Source of the DNA: AWTP1-13 sp963820375
GTDB taxonomy: Bacteria > Pseudomonadota > Alphaproteobacteria > Rhizobiales > Hyphomicrobiaceae
Length of the DNA stretch: 64,000 nt
Assembly: GCA_963820375.1 (NCBI GenBank)
Contig: CAWFZX010000029.1
Location: 203,930 to 267,929, forward strand
Direction: 5' to 3'
The position numbers and the translations under genes are program-made. The notes beneath the pieces were generated by a model. That model had not been told where the DNA came from and made no database searches. It saw only the letters and a program-made list of their open reading frames with translations. Each line of letters opens with the position of its first letter. Positions within the stretch are counted from its first letter, which is position 1. Below, piece by piece: positions 54,105 to 62,207 of this stretch.

Positions 54105-55478
54105 ATGTTTCTCAGTCTTGCTGTGCGCTTTGCGTTTTGGGCGTTGTTTGGAATTGTCGTTTTAATTGTCGGAAGTCTTCTTCTCATTGAACTGGGCTTC
54201 ATCGATTGGCTGGCGAGAACTGTTACGGGCACCAGCACAGACATTCGGAGCCAAACGGGCGTCCGTGATCTGAGCGAAAGCGTCAAGGCACGCAAGGACC
54301 AGATTGACCTGGCAATCAAAGGCATCGGGCTCGCATTCACTGTCATAATCGGAACGCTGACATTCTTGGCCGGATGGTACTACGCGGCGTTCAACTTGCC
54401 GCTTCGTCTAGCCGAGTACCTCACGCACCTGAGGGCGCGTCACCATTACAACCGCGCTGTGGCACTGGCCCCGTACTTCTCCCGCAATCTCCGTGGGGAT
54501 GTTGTCCCGGTGAGCCGCGGCTACGTCAGTCGAGTTATAAGTATCTTCACCCCAAACTTCTTCCGCGCTCGAGCTATTCATCGGTCACTTGAGAAAGCCG
54601 AGGCGGTCGATGCGGATGTCGGCGTTCTGAACGAAAGCTTGCGAGATACCAAATCCCGGCGGGTCACTATCCATCTCTTGAACGGCTTGAGGCTCGCAGC
54701 GTCTGCACGCTCGATGGAACCTGGCGGCCTTCAGCTAGAACGCAATGAAGCAGCGATGGAAGAATTTCGGAAGGCACTTGCGCTAGATCTGCATGACCTC
54801 GATGCACTGGAAGCCGCTGCGAAGCAATCTAAGCTGCTAAACCTCAACGCAGAGGCGGTAAGGCATCTGGAAAGAATGGCAGAGGCCGCAGCAAACGAAG
54901 CCCCAGTAAAACTTGCTCGAGCGCTACGCTATCAAGCTGAGCTACTTGAGGAACGCGGCACCAAGGCCGCCCTCAAAGAGGCGCGTATGAAGTTGGACAC
55001 CGCGCTCGGATTGCTCAGCGCCCAGAACGACGGTGCTGATCAATCGTCCCCCGAGCAGAACGAGGACAAAATTTTGGAGCTAGCGCTGACAAATGAGCAA
55101 CTCGGGAGCCTTCATCTCAAGAGAGGCACGCCCACGCTGGTGGAGGACTATTTGGACGAAGGCGCCAAACACTTCGCAACGGCACCTGACCCCGAAGGAC
55201 CCGCAGGGCTGGCAAGGATTGAGAAGCTACGAGAGTTGCTCAAGCGTGCGTTGCAAGGTGAGGACGAAGTGGAGGAGGCAGAAAGTCCCATCACGCATGT
55301 GACAATCGAAATCGTCGACGTCTTTAGCGAGCCTGGCGGAATAGAAACGCCCGCGCTGCAATTACCCCAATTTGCGGGAGTTGGGGTGCTGAACGACGCA
55401 AATGGCTGGGCGGAGATAGCCAGAGGGAAGCAGCGGCCCGGCTATGTGGAAAGCAGTAAGCTTCGGCCGCTGCAATAG
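54105..55478 (+). CDS. Membrane-anchored repeat protein with SH3-like C-terminus
   Basis: The 457-residue protein has two N-terminal membrane segments (about 8-30 and 75-96) separated by a charged linker. A long helical region (about 150-395) with TPR-like helix pairs follows (LALDLHDLDALEAAAKQSK, LARALRYQAELLEERG, LALTNEQLGSLHLKRG). A short acidic hinge leads to a C-terminal beta domain of about 60 residues ending GVGVLNDANGWAEIA and PGYVESSKLRPL, which has the look of a bacterial SH3 fold. The SH3-like domain would face the same side as the helical domain, probably the cytosol. No family recognised. Confidence 0.65.
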   Translation: MFLSLAVRFAFWALFGIVVLIVGSLLLIELGFIDWLARTVTGTSTDIRSQTGVRDLSESVKARKDQIDLAIKGIGLAFTVIIGTLTFLAGWYYAAFNLPLRLAEYLTHLRARHHYNRAVALAPYFSRNLRGDVVPVSRGYVSRVISIFTPNFFRARAIHRSLEKAEAVDADVGVLNESLRDTKSRRVTIHLLNGLRLAASARSMEPGGLQLERNEAAMEEFRKALALDLHDLDALEAAAKQSKLLNLNAEAVRHLERMAEAAANEAPVKLARALRYQAELLEERGTKAALKEARMKLDTALGLLSAQNDGADQSSPEQNEDKILELALTNEQLGSLHLKRGTPTLVEDYLDEGAKHFATAPDPEGPAGLARIEKLRELLKRALQGEDEVEEAESPITHVTIEIVDVFSEPGGIETPALQLPQFAGVGVLNDANGWAEIARGKQRPGYVESSKLRPLQ

Positions 55479-55495
55479 CTGGCACCTCGCCGGGG

Positions 55496-55762
55496 TTACA
55501 GTCCCCAGATCCAGCGCGCTGCGTATCCGAACATGAAGGCCGCAGATGCCGCAGCAGACGCGTTCAAGAAGCTTGAAGCCACAAGGATTGGCTCCCCAAC
55601 AGTTCGAAGTTGTGGGACAGACGCGGCCCTCAGGCTAAGCAGCGAAATTAGCGCCAACGAACAGCCACCGACGCAGGCCCACCACCACGTCAGGTGAAAA
55701 ACTCCCGCTACGCAAGTCGCCAGGAGTACTGCGTAGGCAAGCACGAGCTGCATCCTTCCCAT
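55496..55762 (-). CDS. Small membrane protein
   Basis: The 88-residue protein starts at ATG 55762 (AGGAG nine bases before it) and has three hydrophobic segments. It begins MGRMQLVLAYAVLL and ends FGYAARWIWGL. Convergent with the repeat protein gene, 17 bases between stops. Unrecognised. Confidence 0.5.
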   Translation of the reverse strand: MGRMQLVLAYAVLLATCVAGVFHLTWWWACVGGCSLALISLLSLRAASVPQLRTVGEPILVASSFLNASAAASAAFMFGYAARWIWGL

Positions 55763-55855
55763 GTTACCTGCTCCTCGTGTCATCGCGCACACACGCTCTA
55801 AACGCGGAACAGATTTCTCGGTTCAAACCCGCAAATCGCCTTGCGCTAGACTATG

Positions 55856-55884
55856 ACAATGTCTTTACATTGCAAGGACATTGT
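55856..55884. promoter_or_regulatory. Palindrome at the start of the ribbon-helix-helix gene
   Basis: Perfect 8-base arms ACAATGTC (55856-55863) and GACATTGT (55877-55884) flank 13 bases that contain a third related box, ACATTGC. The AAGGA ribosome site overlaps the right arm and the ATG is three bases later. This is the expected layout of an autoregulatory operator for a ribbon-helix-helix repressor. Confidence 0.6.
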
Positions 55885-55886
55885 AG

Positions 55887-56114
55887 ATGTTACCCACCAT
55901 GCCGCGCAAGACTGGCACACCGAAGACAATTCAGTTCTCCATTACGTTGCCCAAAGCAGCCATTGAGAACATGTTGCGACTGGCAAGAAGTGGTTATTAC
56001 AGCTCAAGCCGCGGTGAGATTGCTCGCGAGCTGATCCTTGAGCGGCTAAGGCAGCTAGGTGCAGCTGCAATCGCGGATGCGCTGCGAAAGCGTGGCAAAG
56101 GAAGGCGCGGCTAA
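55887..56114 (+). CDS. Ribbon-helix-helix (CopG-like) DNA-binding protein
   Basis: The 75-residue protein (71 from the second ATG at 55899) has the RHH pattern: an N-terminal strand KTIQFSITLP, helix one AAIENMLRLARSG, the turn with SSSRGEIARELI, and a basic tail. RHH proteins are dimeric repressors, often antitoxins or plasmid/phage regulators. No toxin-like gene is next to it in the same direction. Overlap of the palindrome with its ribosome site suggests self-repression. Confidence 0.65.
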   Translation: MLPTMPRKTGTPKTIQFSITLPKAAIENMLRLARSGYYSSSRGEIARELILERLRQLGAAAIADALRKRGKGRRG

Positions 56115-56195
56115 GCAGATTTCGCGCTTGCTCAGGGACTAACTATTACCCCTTAGTTGTCAGGTGGGCTCCCAATCCGAACGATTGGCTCGGCG

Positions 56196-56474
56196 TCATG
56201 CTCGTTGCGCCCACTTAGGCCGCGTGACTGTAATCTCTCTCTCGCGAAGCGCCGCCTCGATCTGGTCAAGGCGGTAGTCAACATCTCGCAGGAAGACCGA
56301 AACCAGATCGTCCAACAGACCGGTTTCGTACCACGCGCAAACGTATTCCCCTGAGAAGTTGGGGCCACCGTAGGCGACCTTGAACTCAGACACGTTCATC
56401 TCACGCATACCGGCTCGGGAACGCAACAACTCGGCCCATCGTGCTAGAAGCGCGTCGGTGCTTTCATCACGCAC
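56196..56474 (-). CDS. Hypothetical protein, immunity-like size
   Basis: The 92-residue soluble, acidic protein opens MRDESTDALLARWAELL and contains the central aromatic segment YVCAWYETGLLDDLVSVFL. No family recognised. It lies 22 bases past the start of the next minus-strand gene block and may be cotranscribed with it. Confidence 0.5.
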   Translation of the reverse strand: MRDESTDALLARWAELLRSRAGMREMNVSEFKVAYGGPNFSGEYVCAWYETGLLDDLVSVFLRDVDYRLDQIEAALREREITVTRPKWAQRA

Positions 56475-56496
56475 GAACTGATCCCCCTCCCCAAAG

Positions 56497-56937
56497 TTAC
56501 CCTTCTATCAATGCCTTTACGCCGTCCGCGATCTCGTTGGCCAAAGTCTCAACCGCCACCTGATGAAGCGAGATTTTGTTGCCCTCTCCCCAGTGGTGTA
56601 AGCCTGCAACGTACAACCCTTCCTCCGTGATGACCAATGGCAGGTCTTCATATCCAGTTGTCGGCACATTCAACTTGCACTCAATCCCAAAACCGTCGCG
56701 ATCTCGACCGAAGTAATCCGGCGCGGACTTGATCAGATGCATCTCGCTATGTTCAGCCAACTTCGCGTTCACGAGATCAATTGCCTGCAGCACGATCGGT
56801 TCAAATTTTGCCCAAAGGGTTTTCAGGTTGTTCAGGCGGCCTTGCTCTCGTTGCTTCTCAGTCTCCTCCTCCATTCGCCGATGCTCCAACCAATGGCCCA
56901 TCGCCGCCAAGCCGAGGGCGATTATCACGAATGGCAT
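56497..56937 (-). CDS. Membrane-anchored hypothetical protein
   Basis: The 146-residue protein from ATG 56937 has one N-terminal membrane segment (PFVIIALGLAAMGHWLEH) followed by a charged coil (RRMEEETEKQREQG) and a soluble domain with GIECKLNVPTTGYEDLPLV. The start overlaps the end of the next gene by 80 bases. No family recognised; the layout, an anchor with a small soluble domain, recurs in this island. Confidence 0.5.
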   Translation of the reverse strand: MPFVIIALGLAAMGHWLEHRRMEEETEKQREQGRLNNLKTLWAKFEPIVLQAIDLVNAKLAEHSEMHLIKSAPDYFGRDRDGFGIECKLNVPTTGYEDLPLVITEEGLYVAGLHHWGEGNKISLHQVAVETLANEIADGVKALIEG

Positions 56938-57393
56938 CCACGAAATAGTTCGTTGCGTTCTGCGCCCACAAACAGTCAATCTCTTCTCGCGACAGCCCAT
57001 TCAATTTTCCCGCTACCTCGTAGAGCAATAGGCCCGCCTGCATGTCGTCCACGAGCTCCCGTGCCGAGCTGTCCATTTCAGCTAAGGCGCGATACAGCAG
57101 ATGAGAGCCATCACGTGTATCGAACGCCTCGCGGAGGGCTTGCTTTTGCGGTTGCGACAAGCCCTCAAGTAGGTCCCGAGCAAAGTGCGTGCGATCATCA
57201 CTCCGCATTCGTTGGCGGTGATGTTCTTGTCCTTGCGACTGAACGTTTCCCACGCGGTGTCCTCCACGTTCAAGGTCGGCCGGAGACGTTCAAGCGTGCC
57301 CTCCGGAAAATTGTAGAACAGCAGCTTTAAGCAACCATCTATGGCCCTGGCATAGTCGCGGTATTCCGCACGCCTTTTGATAGAACCAAGCAT
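56858..57393 (-). pseudogene. Hypothetical protein gene with a probable frameshift
   Basis: Frame one from ATG 57393 encodes SIKRRAEYRDYARAIDGCL through NECGVMIART. Near 57195 the sensible reading moves to another frame, HFARDLLEGLSQPQKQALRE, then LLYRALAEMDSSARELVDD and EEIDCLWAQNATNYFVDAI. Both parts have ordinary amino-acid composition, so one single-base frameshift in a real gene of about 175 residues is the simplest reading; a sequencing error would explain it equally. Function not recognised. Confidence 0.45.
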
Positions 57394-57487
57394 TGGATTG
57401 GTGCCCCCACACCGAAGGTGGAGAATTTTGCCTCGGGGGGAGACCAATTGCAATGTGAGTTGGTTAGCACACTGTTGGGCGCCTAAT

Positions 57488-58060
57488 TCACCGCACCATC
57501 CAAGGCACGCGCCAAGGCTGCATTTCTGTCTTGCCGTTCATATCCGGGCGATGTGGAAATTCGTCAGCATGTTTCTCCAGCACCTCCCACACGTGGTCTG
57601 GCACCGCCATCGGCACGCGCTCCAGATCTATACGCTGCCCGCCGACGCCAGCCACAACGACGATACCGCGGGCTATAAGAGGCGCGGCGTAACCACCGTC
57701 GTCCGCGCTATCAAACGTCTTACGGCGGTACTTGAGCAAGTAGCCGATGATCTGACGTTCTTTATCGCTCATGAATGGGATGTAGTCGGCAACTTCACGT
57801 TTCGCCTTGCGCCGGAGAAACCAGCGCCGTACCCAAAGGTCGACGGGAAAAGCTCGCGCCGCGGATTGGGCGATACTGGCAAGTGCAAGTGCGCTAGACA
57901 GGAGGAAGGCGCACCACATGATCGGAATGACCGATGGCAGGCTCTGGGCGGGAATAACCCCTCGCTCGGCCAACAGAAGAAAAATTGCGCAACCCAAAGC
58001 GGCAAAGGTCGTCTGCCATCCGCTTGCTTTGAGGATCTCAAGCCATCTGGGGTCCGCCAT
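57488..58060 (-). CDS. Superinfection exclusion protein B-like membrane protein
   Basis: The 190-residue protein has two membrane segments (about 17-33 and 43-65) and a basic stretch RRWFLRRKAKR. A cytosolic domain follows with the pattern SDKERQIIGYLLKYRRKTF, DDGGYAAPLIARGIVV and VPDHVWEVLEKHADEFP. This order (kinked stem, ERxII, DDG, KGI-like, W near the end) fits the SieB-like family, whose phage members block superinfection. Many chromosomal relatives have no proven role. From ATG 58060. Confidence 0.58.
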   Translation of the reverse strand: MADPRWLEILKASGWQTTFAALGCAIFLLLAERGVIPAQSLPSVIPIMWCAFLLSSALALASIAQSAARAFPVDLWVRRWFLRRKAKREVADYIPFMSDKERQIIGYLLKYRRKTFDSADDGGYAAPLIARGIVVVAGVGGQRIDLERVPMAVPDHVWEVLEKHADEFPHRPDMNGKTEMQPWRVPWMVR

Positions 58061-58338
58061 GGCCGACGTCTAGCATGACCATCATCGAACACCTGAGACG
58101 GTGCCAGGTAATCAACAAATATTTAGCGATCAGTGTACTTTGCGTCAGCAAGCACGCACGCGCTAGGTTGCAGGCAGTGCCCTGTGATCCTCAACTCGCC
58201 ACCATCTCAGCCTCATCCTCTGACCGGGGAAATATGCGCCCCGCAGAGTGCACGTATTGCTGTAGACCTCCTTCTCGATTTTTGGATTAGATGGCCCGAA
58301 ACTGGGAATGGTGCGGAAACCCGAAGGCGCATGGACGG
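58061..58338. other. Intergenic stretch
   Basis: No gene or RNA was recognised between the SieB-like and the following membrane-anchored gene. Confidence 0.4.
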
Positions 58339-59010
58339 TTATCTGCAATTGAGCGTGGGAGCACCAAACTGGAAATTAATTTCATCGTTTTGCCGCCGCA
58401 CTTCTGAGCACTTTAAATAGACGCGAACCGTTTGTTGCGGATCGATGGCGATCTCATCTGTCATTGCTAGGATTGTAGCGTCGTCCTGCGGCACTTCTTT
58501 GGCAACAAAGCGACGTCCGTCCTCAAGGACGATGTAGCATTCCAAGATCTTGGATCGCTCACACTCAAAGCCCCACTCGTCCATGTGCAGGTGGGCGTTC
58601 TGTTTGGCCGAGCGTGATGTAACGTTCTTTAAAGTTCTCTCCGTGGCGGTCGTCACCCGAACACAGTTGTTTTCGAGTTCTTCGATGCGGAAGGTCATAA
58701 CGTGCCTCTGGCAGACGAACTGGTAGCGAATGAGGCTCCGGATTTCATCGACGAATTCTGGAGGAGGGATATAGCCTAACACTGCCTCAAAAACATCCTC
58801 ATGCAATTCCGCGGAAAACCAGCGGTCGATTGTAAATGCCAAGAATGTGCCGACCAACACCGCTATCCCAGCATCTCGACAGATCTCGAGGGGTACATCG
58901 CGCCAATGGCCGGCGCCGAAAACAGGATTGATAGCAACCAAAGCAAGCCCAAGGATGGCCCAGCCAGTTAGCTTCGCCCAGGGCGGTAACTTTCCCCCAA
59001 TGTTCCTCAT
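58339..59010 (-). CDS. Two-TM membrane-anchored hypothetical protein
   Basis: The 223-residue protein has two N-terminal membrane segments (about 12-31 and 45-63) and then a cytosolic domain that starts SAELHEDVFEAVLGYIPPPE and is rich in beta-type charged segments (NAHLHMDEWGFECERS, ECYIVLEDGRRFVAKEV). No known family was recognised. The layout matches other anchored proteins here. From ATG 59010. Confidence 0.6.
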   Translation of the reverse strand: MRNIGGKLPPWAKLTGWAILGLALVAINPVFGAGHWRDVPLEICRDAGIAVLVGTFLAFTIDRWFSAELHEDVFEAVLGYIPPPEFVDEIRSLIRYQFVCQRHVMTFRIEELENNCVRVTTATERTLKNVTSRSAKQNAHLHMDEWGFECERSKILECYIVLEDGRRFVAKEVPQDDATILAMTDEIAIDPQQTVRVYLKCSEVRRQNDEINFQFGAPTLNCR

Positions 59011-59040
59011 GACTTGTCCCCCTCGTGAGGCTCTCGTTGC

Positions 59041-59226
59041 TCAATGTCCACAGATGCACCGAATAATTCTACGGCCCAACGCGTGTCGTCCGGCCATACG
59101 AATTCCAAGAATAACTCGCGCGATACCCAGGAAGAAGACTTCAACGAGCGCCATTAGGATCAGGAGAAACGCCGACCATGATCTAACTGCGACCGGGCCC
59201 GCCCACCACACGATGAGCGGGCCCAC
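59041..59226 (-). CDS. Possible tiny membrane protein
   Basis: The 61-codon frame has one strongly hydrophobic segment (SAFLLILMALVEVFFLGIA). No distinct ribosome site was found; it may be chance. It is placed 30 bases upstream of the previous gene in the same direction. Confidence 0.3.
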   Translation of the reverse strand: MGPLIVWWAGPVAVRSWSAFLLILMALVEVFFLGIARVILGIRMAGRHALGRRIIRCICGH

Positions 59227-59247
59227 GGCAGGTTAAAGGACCAGTGA

Positions 59248-59532
59248 CTACACAGCGAGTGCAACTATCGTCCCGGCTCTCGACGTGGCAAGCCGCACTG
59301 CGCCGGCCGCGGCCAGCTCGTGCAGGAGTTCATGTGCTCTTGACTTGGAGAGGCCCAACGTCCGTGCGATGGCACGCTGTCCGCCCTCGATGCGTCCGCC
59401 CTTTGCCTTCAACAGGTCGATCACGTAGCCGAGTCGGGGCTTGCCGGACTGCCCGCCACCGCCCCCATTGCTGCCGTTGCTCCGTGTCCCCTTCTTTGCC
59501 TTGCGCGGTGTCCGTTTTATCGACGTTGACAC
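59248..59532 (-). CDS. Small winged-helix DNA-binding protein
   Basis: The 94-residue protein has a basic, glycine-rich N-terminal third (PRKAKKGTRSNGSNGGGGG) and a winged-helix domain from about residue 33: LGYVIDLLKAKGG, RAIARTLGLSKSRAHELLH as recognition helix and LAAAGAVRLATSRAG as wing. It could be the regulator of the island. A copy of the 60-bp dispersed repeat lies 114 bases upstream. Confidence 0.62.
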   Translation of the reverse strand: MSTSIKRTPRKAKKGTRSNGSNGGGGGQSGKPRLGYVIDLLKAKGGRIEGGQRAIARTLGLSKSRAHELLHELAAAGAVRLATSRAGTIVALAV

Positions 59533-59645
59533 CGGTGATGTGGACGCCGGAACGACAGGAACAGAGCCGCTTTTGGTGTCCCGCGATGTGGTCTCTGATT
59601 GGGGCTGGCCGGTCTTGTTCAGGATCCATCTACACTGAATTCAGT

Positions 59646-59705
59646 AATTTAAGCACGCGCCGGAGAGTGCATGGCCCCAGCGCGGCGGCGAAGTACACCC
59701 CACCC
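59646..59705. repeat. 60-bp dispersed repeat, copy 1
   Basis: Matches 60847-60906 at 51 of 60 positions without gaps. The first 20 and last 18 bases are identical, and all nine differences lie in the middle. It sits upstream of the winged-helix gene on the minus strand and is followed on the plus strand by a short C-rich/G-rich hairpin. Confidence 0.85.
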
Positions 59706-59809
59706 GCCCCCCGGAGGGTTGGTTTAACCGCCAATGAAACTCCAGTGACAGTCACAAACCGGCCGCTTCCTGCTTGCCTCGTTGTGGGCGTGTACTACAC
59801 GCACGAAAC

Positions 59810-60604
59810 CTAAGAGCTGATAGCGGGCGCCAGCAGGCTTTTCTGCTTGCGCAGGATAGCCACAGCCTCATTGAGCCTGGCTGCAAGCGCAGATGAACCG
59901 CCGCTATCGGGATGGTAGAGCAACATCCTGTCACGATATGCGCGCCGCACGTCGTCTGCGCTCGCGCTTTCGCAAAGCCCTAACAAGGCGAGTGCGAACT
60001 CTCGCGTTAGCGGGCCTTCAAAGGCCAGAAGCTCTCGCCATGACGGAAACTCGCGACTGAGATGACGTTCCAATACCTCTGCTGCGGGCGCGTCTAGCGA
60101 AAGCCACCCCTGCCACAGGAGCGCCAGGCCGAACGGCGAAAGATGCGCAATTGCTCGCGCAGCATTTCGCTTAGTGACGTCCCGCAAGTGATACGCGTCG
60201 GGTACCTTTTGATGCTCGTGGAATGCGCGAAAGATGATCAACGCATCAGTCAGGTCCAAGACTTCGCGGGCAAGAACGACTTCCGAATTGCCACTTGATC
60301 CTGCGATACATTGCAGCTCCGTCTTGCCCGATCCTTTCCGACCAAGGACATAGTGCGACATCATATCTTCCGACTTAGTCCGCCACTCGACCACCAAGGC
60401 ATCTCGGTTGCCTAGTGTCTGTACAAAGTTTTGATCATCGAGTACGAGGATCACAAACGACCTGTGGCCCGCTTCTATGCGCTCAAGCTCACCGGCGATT
60501 TGGTGCCACGACGCGTTCTCGAGGTCTGACTCACCTTCGACCAATAAGCGAAATGACGTCGCGTTGCGGGCTACTGAAGCCGCATTCCCAACCACACCAT
60601 GCAT
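59810..60604 (-). CDS. Protein with C-terminal J domain and an unknown N-terminal domain
   Basis: The 264-residue protein ends in a J-domain-like segment: DDVRRAYRDRMLLYHPDSGG (HPD at about 231-233) and a following helix LAARLNEAVAIL, the part of DnaJ that stimulates DnaK. In ordinary J proteins the J domain is N-terminal; here it is C-terminal. The first 100 residues, with RSFVILVLDDQNFVQTLGNR and YVLGRKGSGKTEL, look like a small alpha-beta fold of the size seen in immunity proteins, though no family is certain. The middle is helical. It may recruit DnaK to a client. Upstream is copy 2 of the dispersed repeat. Confidence 0.6.
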   Translation of the reverse strand: MHGVVGNAASVARNATSFRLLVEGESDLENASWHQIAGELERIEAGHRSFVILVLDDQNFVQTLGNRDALVVEWRTKSEDMMSHYVLGRKGSGKTELQCIAGSSGNSEVVLAREVLDLTDALIIFRAFHEHQKVPDAYHLRDVTKRNAARAIAHLSPFGLALLWQGWLSLDAPAAEVLERHLSREFPSWRELLAFEGPLTREFALALLGLCESASADDVRRAYRDRMLLYHPDSGGSSALAARLNEAVAILRKQKSLLAPAISS

Positions 60605-61061
60605 ACCCGCGATCCCGCTCCACGGAGAGAGTGCGGCGCGACAAGCGCAATGACGAGGACTGGTTTAGATCAACTGCGGTCGGACCGTCACGGTGGAACC
60701 GGGCGGTCGACCGACTTCACTTTTTACCCTGCCCTAGGATCTGCGCACCCGTTTGCCCCGCGGCATCTCAGTACCCGCCTTCTGAAGCTGATTGTAAATG
60801 GTCTGCGCAATTCAGACAATCCGTCAAATCACTGAGAAAACTTAGAAATTTAAGCACGCGCCGGAGCGCTCATGGACCCAACTCAGAAGCGAAGTACACC
60901 CCACCCCACCCCGACGGGGTAATCTTTCCCTATGAGATTTTACGGTGCTAACCAGACCGAAATTGCTGACACGGAAATTGGCTTTCTGGAAGACGTGGGA
61001 CTTGGAACCAAGAAGGGCCAGTCTTCCGGCCAGCCCTCTTGATCCCGTGTTGTGCCAGCTC
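60605..61061. other. Intergenic stretch holding copy 2 of the dispersed repeat
   Basis: No gene was recognised. The 60-bp repeat copy is at 60847-60906 and a short CCCCGACGGGG hairpin follows at about 60910-60920. Confidence 0.5.
60847..60906. repeat. 60-bp dispersed repeat, copy 2
   Basis: See copy 1 at 59646-59705. This copy is about 240 bases upstream of the J-domain gene. Identity concentrated at both ends suggests protein-binding or structured RNA ends with a free middle. Confidence 0.85.
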
Positions 61062-61574
61062 TCAGGCTGCAGCTTTGACCTTCGGTTGCGACTTGTTTGC
61101 CGCTGCTTTGGTCTTCGCTTGCTCCAGCATCGCTCGAGCGGCGGCCTCATCGAGGCCAGTGGCCTTCTGGATGGACCTGATCGCGGCGGTGATCGGGTCT
61201 CCTGACGCCTTCTCGACGTCCAGCAGGTCCTTCTGCACATCGACGACAGCCAGCGTCTGGGAGTTCAGCATGACATCTGGGCTGAGGGCTCGAAGGATTG
61301 CCTGCAGCTTTACCTTGGCGCCGTACATCGCCAGCAAGTGGAGCTGCTCGTCTGAAACGCCGCCGAAGTCGAACATGGTCTTCTTCTCGTACCGAGGCGA
61401 CTTGGCGTTGCGGCGAACGGAGAACACTGCCTCCACCTTCTTTGACCCGATGTACTTGGTCGCGGCCGAGAACGTTTCACTGTTGCCAATTGCGCGTAGT
61501 TGATTTGCTTGGGTCACTTTGTCGATCACCTTAAACACAGAGCGGACCATTCTGAACTGATGGCGGATCGTCAC
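61062..61574 (-). CDS. Hypothetical protein
   Basis: This 170-residue soluble protein may start at the second ATG (61550). It has an alpha-beta start RSVFKVIDKVTQANQLRAI, a middle KTMFDFGGVSDEQLHLLAMY and a basic tail of Lys/Ala repeats (EQAKTKAAANKSQPKVKAA), which suggests nucleic-acid contact. No family recognised. Confidence 0.55.
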   Translation of the reverse strand: MTIRHQFRMVRSVFKVIDKVTQANQLRAIGNSETFSAATKYIGSKKVEAVFSVRRNAKSPRYEKKTMFDFGGVSDEQLHLLAMYGAKVKLQAILRALSPDVMLNSQTLAVVDVQKDLLDVEKASGDPITAAIRSIQKATGLDEAAARAMLEQAKTKAAANKSQPKVKAAA

Positions 61575-61596
61575 AGAAGAACGTTGTCTGATTAAC

Positions 61597-62097
61597 TCAC
61601 ATGATTGAGAACGTTTGAGGGTGACCGCAAGTCAAGAAAACCCAGCGTAGAGATATAAAAGCATATCCGGGGCCCGCGAGCGTAAGGGCACAGAAGCACA
61701 TGAGGTTCAGATGAATGATTAGGTGAACCCCTGTTAGGGGCAAACGGTCGTGGAGGACGGGAAACTGATATTCTGCTATCGTCGCTGCCTCTCTAGCAGA
61801 TGCAATGCCACTCTTACTACCAGCTCGCACGAAGAAAAAGATCATGAAAGCACTCGAAAAGAGCGTGGCAAAAAAATCGTTGAGGGGACGCTTGCCGAGC
61901 AACTCCGGACGACAGTGGTTTTTCCATTGGACATATAAAGCGAGCCCGGTGGCGATCACGCATAGAATGCAGCATGCAACGGCTATCCAGAACCAGATCC
62001 GCATGAATGGCTTGATGTTCTTCAACAAGGCGTAATTTGTTGGGTCCAACTTAGTCCTTCTCCGGGCCGCAGTGCCCTCACCTACGTTAGGAAGCAA
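61597..62097 (-). CDS. Membrane protein, unknown
   Basis: The 166-residue protein has three membrane segments (about 35-55, 75-92 and 125-150) and short polar loops. No family recognised. It is 22 bases upstream of the preceding minus-strand gene, so the two may be one transcript. Confidence 0.5.
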   Translation of the reverse strand: MLPNVGEGTAARRRTKLDPTNYALLKNIKPFMRIWFWIAVACCILCVIATGLALYVQWKNHCRPELLGKRPLNDFFATLFSSAFMIFFFVRAGSKSGIASAREAATIAEYQFPVLHDRLPLTGVHLIIHLNLMCFCALTLAGPGYAFISLRWVFLTCGHPQTFSIM

Positions 62098-62207
62098 TCA
62101 TTTGAGCATGCGGCATTCTGATGCCCATCACATCAGCCGCGGTTCCAGCGTACGCAACGAGGGGAGACCAGGATCCAAAGCCTCGTCAGCCAAGTGAGAC
62201 AACCAGT

